Shown here: positions 55,355 through 64,000 of the stretch, piece after piece | How the letters are laid out: every line of letters starts with the position of its first letter | Position numbering within the stretch: position 1 is the first letter of the stretch | Made by a program: the position numbers and the translations under genes | DNA from: DASZVB01 sp036272055 | Lineage (GTDB): Bacteria > Myxococcota_A > Polyangia > Polyangiales > Polyangiaceae | Assembly: GCA_036272055.1 (NCBI GenBank) | Contig: DATAZL010000152.1 | Location: 1-64,000 of the forward strand | Reading direction: 5' to 3' | DNA length: 64,000 nucleotides | The notes under the pieces: generated by a model | What the model was told of the DNA's origin: nothing | Databases searched by the model: none | What the model saw: only the letters and a program-made list of their open reading frames with translations

Positions 55355-56872
55355 TCAGCTCACCCCGGCCGTTGCGCTCTCGTCGACCGGGAGCCGGACG
55401 TGGAAAATCGTTCCGGCGCCCTCCTTCGATTCGAAGGTCAGTGAGCCGCGGTGCCGCTGAACGACGGAGCGGGAAACGGCCAGGCCCTGGCCAGTTCCGT
55501 TTCCGACGGCTTTGGTCGTGAAGAACGGCTCGAAGATACGTCGCTGTATCGTTTCGGGGATCCCGGGACCGTCGTCCGAGATCGACAGACGCACGTATTT
55601 CCCGTCCGGCTCGAGACCGGTGCGAATGACGATGTTACCCTTGCCCTCGGTTCTGGTCCGCGTATCGCTCACGGCCTCGGCGGCGTTGACGAGAAGATTG
55701 AGAACGACGTGATTCATCTCGCCGGCGTGACATGCCAGGCGAGGCAGCGGCGCCAGTGAAAGCTCGACGGAAGCGACGTCCGCATACTCGCTCCTGGCGA
55801 TTGCGAGCACGTTCTTCACGATCTCGTTCATGTCCACCAGCGTCATCTCTGTTTGTTCCGGCCGAGCAAAATCCTTCACTGATCGAACGATGGAGGCGAT
55901 GCGATCGACCCCTTCGAGACATTTCTGCACGGCCAGCGGTAGCTCTCGGACCAAATAGACGAGCTCGATCGCCTCTTCAGCCTCTGCGGCGTCCGCGGCA
56001 GCGCGCGACGGCGGAGCTCCGTCGCCGAGACCCGCCAGTATCTTGCGGTATCGCTCGATGAGCGACACCAGGTCGCCTACCGAGTCGTTCGTGAATCGTA
56101 GGTTGTCTCCCAAGAACTGGATGGGAGTGTTCACCTCGTGCGCAATTCCCGCGGCGAGCCTTCCGACCGCCTCCAGCTTTTGCGCCTGACGTAGCTCCAG
56201 CTCCACGAGCTCTCGCGCGAGCGTCTCGCGGGTCAGCTTCTCGTGTGCATCCGTCATCGCCTGATGGGCACGCTCCAGCTCCCGGCGCTGGAGCGCCCCG
56301 GTCAACAGCATTTTGCTCATTTCTGCGAAGCGAAGGCGCGACATTTGAGCACAGAAAATCGCGAACAGCGTGAACGCGAGCGCGTAGCTGCGGGACGCTC
56401 CTTCGAGGAGAGCGAGACCGTCGACCACGATGCAGGCCGAAGCCAGTGTCACCGTGCCGAAGCGTGCGCCCAGTCGCTCGAACGCGAGCGCGAGGTATGG
56501 CAACCAGAACCACACCGGCAGCGACCAATGCGTGATGTGGCCGGTGACCAGCAGGAGCGTGACGTTGACGGCGTTCCTGATCGACTCGCCCTTCGTGGGA
56601 CCGACCTGTCGTAATAGACGCAGGTTGACCCATGCGTTGAACGGAACCTGCAGGGCATGCAAGCCGAGCAGGAAGGCGAACACGGGGGCGTCACTCGAAC
56701 GCGACAGACTCACGAGCACGCCGATGCCGATGGCGCCGGCACCCCGGATCTTCGCCAGACGGTGCGTCATTTCGACGTACCCCTCTTCCGCCGAGCGCCG
56801 GCGGCGGCTCTCCGGCATGGATTCCGGCGCAAAGGAGGGCGGCGAGGCCAGCATGGGCGACAAACCAAGCAA
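55355..56872 (-). CDS. membrane sensor histidine kinase
   Basis: The 505-aa kinase has about five transmembrane segments (residues 45-190: GAIGIGVLVSLSRSSDAPVF, FAFLLGLHALQVPFNAWVNL, SYALAFTLFAIFCAQMSRLR), a coiled coil, HisKA (GRLAAGIAHEVNTPIQFLGD) and HATPase (NLLVNAAEAVSDTR, DDGPGIPETIQ, GNGTGQGLAVSRSVV). It has no receiver. The His-containing segment resembles that of the neighbouring REC-GAF kinase, suggesting a local duplication. It is the first gene of the pair. Confidence 0.9.
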   Translation of the reverse strand: MLGLSPMLASPPSFAPESMPESRRRRSAEEGYVEMTHRLAKIRGAGAIGIGVLVSLSRSSDAPVFAFLLGLHALQVPFNAWVNLRLLRQVGPTKGESIRNAVNVTLLLVTGHITHWSLPVWFWLPYLALAFERLGARFGTVTLASACIVVDGLALLEGASRSYALAFTLFAIFCAQMSRLRFAEMSKMLLTGALQRRELERAHQAMTDAHEKLTRETLARELVELELRQAQKLEAVGRLAAGIAHEVNTPIQFLGDNLRFTNDSVGDLVSLIERYRKILAGLGDGAPPSRAAADAAEAEEAIELVYLVRELPLAVQKCLEGVDRIASIVRSVKDFARPEQTEMTLVDMNEIVKNVLAIARSEYADVASVELSLAPLPRLACHAGEMNHVVLNLLVNAAEAVSDTRTRTEGKGNIVIRTGLEPDGKYVRLSISDDGPGIPETIQRRIFEPFFTTKAVGNGTGQGLAVSRSVVQRHRGSLTFESKEGAGTIFHVRLPVDESATAGVS

Positions 56873-57021
56873 ACGGCCGTCGGGGGCGACCCGTTAGGCG
56901 GCATGACCCGGAGCTGGTTGTACTCCTGCGGCGCAGTCGCCTACGAGATCCAAATATTTCTTAAGTAGCGCCCCGTGGTGCCGTCCATACCGTTGTGCGG
57001 CAAAAGGGGGCCGTGTGACCC

Positions 57022-58206
57022 ATGAAGCGCGTCTTGTTCGTAGACGACGAGCCGCAGGTCCTCGAAGGCATTCGCCGTAGCCTGCGACCGAAGCGAAAAG
57101 AGTGGAACATGGTGTTCTGTAACACCATGCGAGAGGCTCTGGTCGAGGTCGAGTGTCACCCGACGGCCGTCGTGGTCTCCGACATGCGGATGCCGGAGAT
57201 GGACGGCGCGGAGTTCCTCGCGCGGGTGGCGGCTCTTCGTCCGGATGCCATGCGGATCATCCTGTCGGGACAGATGGACGAGCCGAGCGCCGTACGGGCC
57301 GCCTCCGTCGCTCATCGCTTTTTGAGTAAACCCTGCGACGCGAAGGCGCTCGAGGCCGTCATCACGCACGCGCTCCGGCTGAGCTCGGGGCTCGGATCCG
57401 ACATGCGCAGTCTCATCGGCGGGCTGGAGTCGTTGCCCAGTCTCCCTCAGGCGTATCTCGCGCTGAACCAGGCCGTGGCGAATGAAAACGTCACCATGAC
57501 CGACGTCGCGCGCATCGTCGAAAGCGACCCCGGCATGTCCGCGAAGATCTTGCAGCTCGTGAACTCGTCCTTCTTCGGCTTGCCCCGGAAGATGGTGAAC
57601 ATTTCGCAGGCAGCCAGCTACCTCGGCGTGGGTACGATCAAGACACTCGTGCTCGCGAACACGCTCTTTCACGCGCTCGGCACAGCGGGACTGGAAGCCG
57701 CCGAGCGCGAGAGGACGAGGTCCTTATTGCGTGCGCGCATCGCTCGTCGATTGTTCGTCGATCGGTCGCGGGCCGAAGCAGCGTCCACCGCTGCGCTGCT
57801 GCTCCACATTGGCACGTTGATGTTGCAGAGTCGGCTTCCGATCGAGCACTCCGCCAACGTCGCCCTGGCCGAGCACCGGCATGTCGCGCTCCATGAGATC
57901 GAGCGAGAGCGTCTGGGGGTCACTCACGCCGAGGTCGGTGCACACCTTCTCGGTCTGTGGGGTCTGCCGAGCGAGATCATCGACGCGGTCGCGGGGCACC
58001 ATGGGTCCTGGAGCGAGCTGACGGCTCTCGACGTTCGAGGTGGGGTCCGGGTCGCGGAAGCGCTCTCTACCGAAGTTCTGTCGGAGGCGGGAGACACGCC
58101 GGAAGCAGGCTTGCCACCCAGCGTGGTCGATCGACTCGGGATCTCTGACGCCGTTTCCCGGATGCGGGACGAGTTCGCCGCAACGGCCCCCGGAGGTAGT
58201 CGATGA
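57022..58206 (+). CDS. REC-HDOD signalling protein
   Basis: The 394-aa protein has a receiver domain (VLFVDDEPQVLEGIRRSLRP; Asp54 in VVVSDMRMPEMDG) and an HDOD domain (about 135-330: LESLPSLPQAYLALNQAVAN, ESDPGMSAKILQLVNSSFFG, AASYLGVGTIKTLVLANTLF). HDOD proteins relay signals without HD catalysis. The last residues overlap the next gene's ATG (ATGA), so both regulators are made together. Confidence 0.93.
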   Translation: MKRVLFVDDEPQVLEGIRRSLRPKRKEWNMVFCNTMREALVEVECHPTAVVVSDMRMPEMDGAEFLARVAALRPDAMRIILSGQMDEPSAVRAASVAHRFLSKPCDAKALEAVITHALRLSSGLGSDMRSLIGGLESLPSLPQAYLALNQAVANENVTMTDVARIVESDPGMSAKILQLVNSSFFGLPRKMVNISQAASYLGVGTIKTLVLANTLFHALGTAGLEAAERERTRSLLRARIARRLFVDRSRAEAASTAALLLHIGTLMLQSRLPIEHSANVALAEHRHVALHEIERERLGVTHAEVGAHLLGLWGLPSEIIDAVAGHHGSWSELTALDVRGGVRVAEALSTEVLSEAGDTPEAGLPPSVVDRLGISDAVSRMRDEFAATAPGGSR

Positions 58207-59324
58207 CCCGTCCCAGGATTCTCTGCGTCGACGACGAGCCCAACGTCCTCGACGGGCTGCAGCGGACGCTGCGCAAGAAGTTCGACGTCACGACATCTCC
58301 CGGCGGCGAGGCTGCGCTCGCTCGCCTCGCCGCTGGGGAGTCGTTCGAGGTGGTCGTTTCCGACATGCGCATGCCGTCCATGAACGGCACGACGTTGCTC
58401 TCGCGATTCCGCGAAACGGCTCCCGACACCGTCCGGCTGCTGTTGACGGGCTACGCGGAGATCGAGGCGGCGATCGCGGCGGTCAACCAGGCGCGCGTAT
58501 TCCGCTTTCTGACCAAGCCATGCCCGCCCGAGGTCTTGATCCCCGCGATCGAGGAAGCGGCTGAACAGCACCGGCTCGTGACTGCAGAGCGCGTACTCCT
58601 CGAGCAGACGCTGGTCGGCAGCGTTCGGGCTCTCACCGAGGCGCTCGCGCTGTCGCGGCCAGAAGCCTTCATGGGCCAGGCGCGTCAGCACGAGCGCGCC
58701 CGCAAGCTCGCCGAGCGTCTTCGCGTTCCGGATGCGTGGCACGTCGAGGTGGCGTCGATGCTGGGTTCGATCGGGTTCGTCGTCCTTCCTGCCGACATCG
58801 TCGCGAAAATGCACGCGGGGTCGTCGCTCGATGCTTCCGAGCGCGAAATGGTGAAGCGCCTTCCCGAGGTGGCAGATCGCGTTCTCGCGCACATCCCGCG
58901 CCTCGACAACGTCAAGGAGGTCCTCAAGCACCAGCTCTTCGACGTCCCCAAGGAGGCGTTCACGGCGAATCCGCCGATAGGCTCGCTCGTCCTCGCCGCG
59001 CTTCGCGAGCTCGCCGCCGCAGAGGCTCGTCTGGGCGACTATACGCTCGCCGTTGCACACATGAGGACTCGCGCCAACCGATTTGGCGCGACGTTGCTGG
59101 ATGCGATGGAGGCCGTGTGCGAACCGCCTGCGCCGGCGACTCGTCCGATGCGGGTGGTCGAGCTAAGGGCCGGTATGGTCTTCGCTAGCGATGTGAAAGC
59201 GCAGACCGGCTTGCTCCTCGTCGCGCGCGGTCAGCGCGCCACCGAGCCGCTGCTCGAGCGCCTTCGCAACTTCGCGTTTCGAGTAGGCATCGTCGAGCCG
59301 GTGCACTGCGAGCCCGAAGGCTGA
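58203..59324 (+). CDS. RpfG-like response regulator with degenerate HD domain
   Basis: The 373-aa protein has a receiver domain (ILCVDDEPNVLDGLQRTLRK; Asp54 in VVVSDMRMPSMNG; KPCPPEVL) and a C-terminal helical domain laid out like the HD-GYP part of RpfG (LAERLRVPDAWHVEVASMLG, SIGFVVLPADIVAKM, REMVKRLPEVADRVLAHIPR). The HD dyad (usually LHDIGK) is replaced by MLGSIG and no GYP motif is present, so it is probably not a c-di-GMP phosphodiesterase. It is coupled to the REC-HDOD gene upstream. Confidence 0.88.
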   Translation: MTRPRILCVDDEPNVLDGLQRTLRKKFDVTTSPGGEAALARLAAGESFEVVVSDMRMPSMNGTTLLSRFRETAPDTVRLLLTGYAEIEAAIAAVNQARVFRFLTKPCPPEVLIPAIEEAAEQHRLVTAERVLLEQTLVGSVRALTEALALSRPEAFMGQARQHERARKLAERLRVPDAWHVEVASMLGSIGFVVLPADIVAKMHAGSSLDASEREMVKRLPEVADRVLAHIPRLDNVKEVLKHQLFDVPKEAFTANPPIGSLVLAALRELAAAEARLGDYTLAVAHMRTRANRFGATLLDAMEAVCEPPAPATRPMRVVELRAGMVFASDVKAQTGLLLVARGQRATEPLLERLRNFAFRVGIVEPVHCEPEG

Positions 59325-59441
59325 CCCGCGGCTCACGGCGCTCGCACTCCTCTTTCTGCGCTCAGCACGGTCCGTTCCGACTACGTTCGGACCCGCGGCG
59401 GGAAGCCTCCTTCCTGTTGCCACGCGATAGGTCAGCAGAAG

Positions 59442-59579
59442 ATGAGCGAGCTCGTCATACGTTTCTTTCTCGGCGGTGCGATCGTGTCGGTCTTCGCGCT
59501 GATGGGCGATAGGCCCCGGGATGGCAGAGAAGCTGATCGACAAGCGAGCCTGAAATACGTGCATGGTGGCGGCTCTTGA
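59442..59579 (+). pseudogene. truncated DUF3147-like membrane gene
   Basis: A 45-codon frame starts MSELVIRFFLGGAIVSVFAL-MGDRPRD, resembling the first transmembrane segment of DUF3147 membrane proteins, then loses similarity and stops. The rest of the gene is absent. The remaining sequence between 59325 and 59722 holds nothing else I can name. Confidence 0.45.
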
Positions 59580-59722
59580 CGATGCCGTGACTTTGCCGCG
59601 CTTGCGGGTGACCGTTGTTCCCCGGACGGTTCGCAAGACGTCGACGTGTCACAGTGAGACACGTCGGCACTGTCGGGGCTGAACGTGCCGCAACTGCGGA
59701 AAACGGCTATCTTCGGCGTCCG

Positions 59723-61831
59723 ATGGAGAGTGCCGCTGCCGGATCGCTGTTTCCCGGTGGCGGCGTTGCCGGTGCCCTCGTCCGCACACTCGATTGGACC
59801 CGGACGAGTCTCGGTTCGGTCGGTGAATGGCCGATCGCGCTCGTCTCCCAGGTGCGCACGATGCTCGCCACGCGGCAGCCCATGTGCCTCTTCTGGGGGC
59901 CCGAGCTCGTCAACCTCTACAACGACGGGTTCTTGCCGATCCTCGGGGAAAAGCACCCGGCGGCGATGGGACAGCCCGCAGAAGAGTGCTGGCGGGAGGC
60001 GTGGGCCATCGTTGGCGCACAGCTCCTCAGGGCAAAGCAGGGCGAGTGCGTCTTCAACGAAGAAGTGCTGGTGCCGATCGCGCGCGGCGGAGTCGTCGCC
60101 GACGCCTGGTGGAATTACAGCTACTCGCCGCTCTTCGATGACGACGGCCGCGAGAATGGCGTGCTCGTCATATGCACCGAGGTGACGAACGAGGTCGTCG
60201 GTCGTCGCCGCGTCGAGGAGTCTCGCCGGGAGGCCGAGGGCGCCCGCGAAGAGCTGCACGGCATCTTCATGCAGGCGCCGGCGCCGATGTGCATCTTGAA
60301 CGGCCCCGAGCACCGCTTCACGCTCGCAAACCGGCCCTTCCTCGATTTCGTGCAGCGCGCGGTCGTGGGGAAGACGGTGACCGAAGCATTCACCGTCGAC
60401 GAGGTGGGCTACTATCTTCCGATCCTCGATCGCGTCTTCAGCACGGGGGAGCCGGTCGTTTTGCACGAGGCGCCGCTCGAGCTCTCGGACGGCAGCGACC
60501 TCCGTACCATCGACGTCGTGTATCACCCGCATCGCGACCCGCAAGGTGACCTGGCCGGTGTGCTGGTGATGATTCATGACGTGACACCGCAAGTCGCAGC
60601 GCGAAAGCAGATCGAGGCTCTGGCGGTTCAGCAATCGGCCGCGCGCAAGCAAGCCGACGGCCTGCGGGAGCAAGCGGAGGCGGCGAGCCGCGCGAAGGAC
60701 GATTTTCTGGCAACCGTCTCGCACGAACTCCGGACACCGCTCAACGCCATCCTGGGCTGGTCGACCATCCTCCTTCAGCCCGGCGGACATGACCGGGTGG
60801 ACAAGGGCATCCCGGTCATCGAGCGCAACGCACGCGCACAGGCGAAGATCATCGACGACATCCTGGACGTGTCGCGAATCATCTCCGGAAAGCTGCTCCT
60901 CGGTCCGAAGCCCATCGACGTCGCGGTCATCATCGACGCTGCGGTCGATGCCGTGCGCCCGGCGGCCGCAGCGAAGAGAGTTCAGCTGCGAGTGGAGACC
61001 AGCGTCAGCGCGCCGTGGGTCGCTGACGAGGATCGCATCCAGCAGATCGTCTGGAACCTCTTGTCGAACGCCGTCAAGTTCACGCCCGCGGGCGGCACGG
61101 TCTCCGTGCGCGCCATCGACGAGGGGAACGAGCTTCGGATCCAGGTAGCCGACACCGGGAGAGGCATCACGCCGAGCTTCTTGCCGTACGTGTTCGACCG
61201 CTTCCGCCAGGGTGACGCATCGACGACGCGCTACCACGGCGGCCTCGGCCTCGGTCTCGCCATCGTGCGACACCTGGTGGAGCTTCACGGTGGCGTCGTG
61301 ACCGCAGAGAGCGATGGCGAAGGGCAAGGCGCCCTGTTCGAGGTGCGCTTACCTCGACGCGCGATGGAGACGTTCGCGTCGCCGGCCGACGACGTCGCGC
61401 TCGGCGACATCGTCGAGTCCGTGTCCGAGAAAGGCTCGTCGCTGGAAGGCGTTTCGGTGCTCGTGATCGACGACGAGCGCGACGCTCGCGAGCTCGCCGC
61501 GATCGTCCTCGAGGACGCCGGAGCGACGGTCGTTCAGGCTGGCGACGTGGCCACCGCGCTGAGATTGCTGACCGAGATGCAGCCCGCTGCGATCGTCTCG
61601 GATATCGGGATGCCCAGTGAGGATGGGTATTCGTTTCTCGGTCGCGTGCGTGCCGATTCGAATTCGAAGTCTATCCCGGCGGTCGCCCTCACCGCATTCG
61701 CGCGCGCCGAGGACCGGCAGCGCGCGCTCGCCGCCGGATTTCAGCGACATCTTGCGAAACCCATCGATCCTGCGAAGCTCGTCGCCGCCGTTGCAGCATT
61801 GATTGGCGACTCGAGCGAAGAGAAACGATGA
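59723..61831 (+). CDS. PAS hybrid histidine kinase with C-terminal receiver
   Basis: The 702-aa protein has two PAS-like domains (about 40-180 with PMCLFWGPELVNLYNDGFLP; 190-310 with MQAPAPMCILNGPEHRFTLA), HisKA (FLATVSHELRTPLNAILGWS), HATPase (IVWNLLSNAVKFTPAGGTVS, DTGRGITPSFLPYVFDRFRQ, GGLGLGLAIVRHLVELHGG) and a receiver (VLVIDDERDARELAAIVLED, AAIVSDIGMPSEDGYSF). ATG 59723 is chosen. The stop overlaps the ligase gene's ATG (ATGA), an unusual coupling between kinase and enzyme. Confidence 0.92.
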   Translation: MESAAAGSLFPGGGVAGALVRTLDWTRTSLGSVGEWPIALVSQVRTMLATRQPMCLFWGPELVNLYNDGFLPILGEKHPAAMGQPAEECWREAWAIVGAQLLRAKQGECVFNEEVLVPIARGGVVADAWWNYSYSPLFDDDGRENGVLVICTEVTNEVVGRRRVEESRREAEGAREELHGIFMQAPAPMCILNGPEHRFTLANRPFLDFVQRAVVGKTVTEAFTVDEVGYYLPILDRVFSTGEPVVLHEAPLELSDGSDLRTIDVVYHPHRDPQGDLAGVLVMIHDVTPQVAARKQIEALAVQQSAARKQADGLREQAEAASRAKDDFLATVSHELRTPLNAILGWSTILLQPGGHDRVDKGIPVIERNARAQAKIIDDILDVSRIISGKLLLGPKPIDVAVIIDAAVDAVRPAAAAKRVQLRVETSVSAPWVADEDRIQQIVWNLLSNAVKFTPAGGTVSVRAIDEGNELRIQVADTGRGITPSFLPYVFDRFRQGDASTTRYHGGLGLGLAIVRHLVELHGGVVTAESDGEGQGALFEVRLPRRAMETFASPADDVALGDIVESVSEKGSSLEGVSVLVIDDERDARELAAIVLEDAGATVVQAGDVATALRLLTEMQPAAIVSDIGMPSEDGYSFLGRVRADSNSKSIPAVALTAFARAEDRQRALAAGFQRHLAKPIDPAKLVAAVAALIGDSSEEKR

Positions 61832-63138
61832 CCGCGACCGAAGTCCCAGCGTGGAACGCGTCCGACGAAGATTCGTCGTACCGCGCGCAGCTTGCGTGGC
61901 TGTTCGAACGAGCGCCGTTCTACGCGGACAAGCTCCGTGCTGCCGGCGTGCCGTCGGCGGCGGACGCGGGTGGGCTCGAGCGGATCGCCGAGCTGCCGTT
62001 CACGACCAAGGACGAGCTTCGCCAGAGCCAGGCCGACGCGCCGCCGCTCGGTCGGCACGCCGCCGTCTCGCTCGAAGAAGCGGCGCGCGTGTACTCGACC
62101 AGCGGCACCAGCGGCGTTCCTTGTTACATCCCCCTCACGCGCCGTGACCTCGGGGACTGGCGCGAGATCGCCAAGCGCAGCTACAAGCGAAGTGGGCTCG
62201 TCGCGGGCGAACGCATCGTGACGACGTACAACGCGGGCCCGTTCGTCGCAGGGGCCGCGCTCGACGCCTTCGACGACCTCGGCGTCACGCACATTCCCGT
62301 CGGCACCGGCAATACGGAGCGCCTCGTCACTGCCCTCAGGTTGCTCTCGCCGCACGCGCTGGTGTGCACTCCGTCGTACGCGCTCCACATCGCGGAGTGG
62401 GCTGCCGGCAAGGGCTTCGACGTGAAGCGGGCAGGGCTCCGTCGCGTGCTCGTCGCCGGTGAGCCCGGCGGCGGCGAAGCGAGCTTTCGCAAAGCGCTGG
62501 AGGATCACTACGGCGCGCCCGTCTTCGAGATCATGGGGATCGGCGACATCGCGGCGTCGCTGTGGGGCGAATGCCCGGCGCAGGCAGGGATGCACTTCTC
62601 CGCGGCGGGCATCGTCCACGTCGAGCTCGTGAACCCCGATTCGGGGAGCCCGGTTCCGTTCGAGGACGGCGCGACGGGGGAGCTCGTGTACACGCATCTC
62701 CGACGACAGGCAGCGCCGGTGCTTCGCTTCCGTAGTCGCGATCACGTCGTCGTGTACTCGTCGCGCTGCACGTGCGGGCGGAGCTCGCTTCGCGTGCGCT
62801 GTATCGGGCGCACTGACGACATGCTCATCGTGCGCGGCGTGAACGTATTCCCTTCCGCCATTCGTGAAGTGGTGGCGCGGTTCGGCGCGCGGGTGACCGG
62901 CGCCATCGAGGTGCGGCCGCGACGGCGCTCCGTGAAGCAGGATCCGCCGCTCCCCGTCGTGGTGGAGCTCGCCGAGGGTGAGTCCGCGAGCGACACTCTG
63001 GCGGCCGCCATCGCCGCCGAGATCCGCGCCGTCCTGACGTTCACGCCGAACATCCGGCTCGTCGCAGCCCGTACGCTGCCGCGCTCCGACTACAAATCGA
63101 AGCTCGTCAGCTTCGCGGAAGCGGACGAGCCGGCGTAG
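61828..63138 (+). CDS. PaaK-like AMP-forming ligase
   Basis: The 436-aa protein belongs to the phenylacetate-CoA ligase-like branch of adenylate-forming enzymes. It has the P-loop-like YSTSGTSGVPCYIPLT, the substrate-region GAPVFEIMGIGDIAASLWGE, and the A8 hinge GRTDDMLIVRGVNVFPSAIR. These enzymes activate aryl or other carboxylic acids as acyl-AMP and then CoA thioesters. The substrate cannot be predicted. It overlaps the upstream kinase gene by 4 nt and converges with the citrate-synthase-like gene with no gap. Confidence 0.88.
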   Translation: MTATEVPAWNASDEDSSYRAQLAWLFERAPFYADKLRAAGVPSAADAGGLERIAELPFTTKDELRQSQADAPPLGRHAAVSLEEAARVYSTSGTSGVPCYIPLTRRDLGDWREIAKRSYKRSGLVAGERIVTTYNAGPFVAGAALDAFDDLGVTHIPVGTGNTERLVTALRLLSPHALVCTPSYALHIAEWAAGKGFDVKRAGLRRVLVAGEPGGGEASFRKALEDHYGAPVFEIMGIGDIAASLWGECPAQAGMHFSAAGIVHVELVNPDSGSPVPFEDGATGELVYTHLRRQAAPVLRFRSRDHVVVYSSRCTCGRSSLRVRCIGRTDDMLIVRGVNVFPSAIREVVARFGARVTGAIEVRPRRRSVKQDPPLPVVVELAEGESASDTLAAAIAAEIRAVLTFTPNIRLVAARTLPRSDYKSKLVSFAEADEPA

Positions 63139-63918
63139 CTACTTCGGCCGGGTGTCCTCCGACGCCTCTTCGTCCACTCGATCCCAGATCTCGCGCGCGA
63201 TCGGATTCCGGATCTCTTCGGCGATATGCCCGACGAGCCCGATCGCCCGTCCCATCACGGCGATCCCGCGACAGAGGCGCCAGTCGATCCCGAGCTCGCT
63301 CGCGATCGCGCCGATGGCTCCCGTCGCATTCACCGGCAGCGGTCGCCCGGAAACGCGCGTCGCTTCCGCTCCGATGCGCTCCATCAGCTCGCAATGCGCG
63401 CCGAACCGCCCATGCTCGCGAGCGAGCCCGAAGAGCTTCGGTGTGCGCGGGTCGATCGGCTTGTGCACCGGGTGCCCGAGCCCCGGGATCTGCGCTTTCT
63501 TCGCGCGAAAATCGGCGACGATGCGGCTCGCGATGCCACCGAGATCCGGCTCTGCGCCGGCGTTGCCGAACGCGTCTTGTAGCAGGCGTGCCGCGCCTTC
63601 AGCTGTCCCCGCGAAGACGGTTCCGAGGCCGCAGAGGCCCGCCGCGACCGCCGAGTTCAGCGACTCGGGGGCGCCCAGGTACGTCATGCGCGCCGCGATC
63701 GCATTCGGCGTCATGCCGTGCTCGACCATCGTCACCATCATCGCGTTGAACAGCACCGACTCATCGGGAGTCGGCAACGTGCCCATTATCTCGAGCCACG
63801 CCACGTCTCCGAGCGAAACCTTACCGATGAGATCCGAAACCAGGTCCTGCCCGCGCACCCCGATCCGATCCGGCGTGCTCCAGCCCATCTCCGACCGTAT
63901 CGGATTCTGTTCGCGCAT
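63139..63918 (-). CDS. citrate synthase-like protein (citryl-CoA lyase type)
   Basis: The 259-aa protein is shorter than full citrate synthase (about 430 aa) and corresponds to the catalytic half found in citryl-CoA lyase and similar enzymes: LSSAVAAGLCGLGTVFAGTA-like, IPGLGHPVHKPIDPRTPKLF (with the His and the Asp/Arg region) and NATGAIGAIASELGI. It probably cleaves or forms a CoA-linked citrate-type intermediate. ATG 63918 is chosen; upstream in-frame start 63951 adds an unlikely leader. An open frame follows at the window edge. Confidence 0.85.
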   Translation of the reverse strand: MREQNPIRSEMGWSTPDRIGVRGQDLVSDLIGKVSLGDVAWLEIMGTLPTPDESVLFNAMMVTMVEHGMTPNAIAARMTYLGAPESLNSAVAAGLCGLGTVFAGTAEGAARLLQDAFGNAGAEPDLGGIASRIVADFRAKKAQIPGLGHPVHKPIDPRTPKLFGLAREHGRFGAHCELMERIGAEATRVSGRPLPVNATGAIGAIASELGIDWRLCRGIAVMGRAIGLVGHIAEEIRNPIAREIWDRVDEEASEDTRPK

Positions 63919-63951
63919 CGTTCGCTCTCCGGTGAGGCCCGGTGGCCTCAC

Positions 63952-64000
63952 CTACCTTACTTCGAGCGTCGCGATGCCGGCCACCACCTCCGGGGCGGCT
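63952..64000 (-). CDS. partial gene at the window edge
   Basis: On the minus strand a frame reads APEVVAGIATLEVR and stops at 63952, ending 34 nt upstream of the citrate-synthase-like start. It looks like the C-terminus of a co-transcribed gene. Too short to name. Confidence 0.35.
   Translation of the reverse strand, partial: AAPEVVAGIATLEVR

Overview
The window is a high-GC chromosomal segment. Its gene content points to the phylum Myxococcota, class Polyangia or a close relative. The evidence is several lipoproteins with long Thr-Gly-Gly or Gly-Ser-Gly-Gly linkers, a MYXO-CTERM-like tail (inside a DUF2330 protein), an ECF sigma/FecR operon, many REC-GAF-histidine kinase hybrids, and Cys-rich secreted proteins of the 'CEEAV..CCPG' type. 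No rRNA, tRNA, insertion sequence or CRISPR was seen. Taxonomy is inferred from family content only.

Layout. 1-3.9 kb: an AraC regulator diverging from a membrane protein and a discoidin-domain protein, flanked on both sides by inverted copies of a GC-rich hairpin repeat. 4-16.8 kb: cell-envelope genes, including Calx-beta and pilin-domain-like lipoproteins, a sigma-FecR-outer-membrane operon, a frameshifted lipoprotein, a GYF-domain protein and a 1006-aa lipoprotein. Two copies of a 47-bp imperfect palindrome lie here. 16.9-23.3 kb: a copper/silver-type CusCBA heavy-metal efflux operon led by a small Cys-rich secreted protein. 23.3-29.2 kb: a decayed HNH endonuclease gene, a spondin-domain lipoprotein, a GAF histidine kinase, and a YCII/DGPF protein with an ECF42-type sigma factor that has lost its core.

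29.5-38.7 kb is the most unusual part and resembles a defence island. It holds a nuclease-like/HipA-like kinase/HIRAN operon, a GYF protein, and an array of eight 13-bp palindromes at 41-bp spacing. Downstream are a helical protein, a HerA-like ATPase and a PH-like membrane protein, then a three-gene TIGR04255 cassette. 39-43.4 kb holds a membrane-embedded spermidine-synthase-like protein and a SulP transporter. 43.4-61.8 kb is dominated by signal transduction (hybrid kinases, a NarL-type regulator, HDOD and degenerate HD-GYP output proteins). Interspersed are an alpha/beta hydrolase lipoprotein, a lipoprotein peroxiredoxin and a DUF2330-pentaheme cytochrome fusion. 61.8-64 kb holds a PaaK-like ligase and a citrate-synthase-like enzyme.

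A recurrent theme is gene damage. At least six genes are interrupted by single-base frameshifts, several at homopolymers. Several others (HNH endonuclease, ECF42 sigma, hybrid kinase, Mrr-like protein, DUF6544, DUF3147) appear to have lost internal or terminal segments compared with what I recall of their families. Whether this is genome decay or an assembly/sequencing artefact cannot be settled from the sequence alone.
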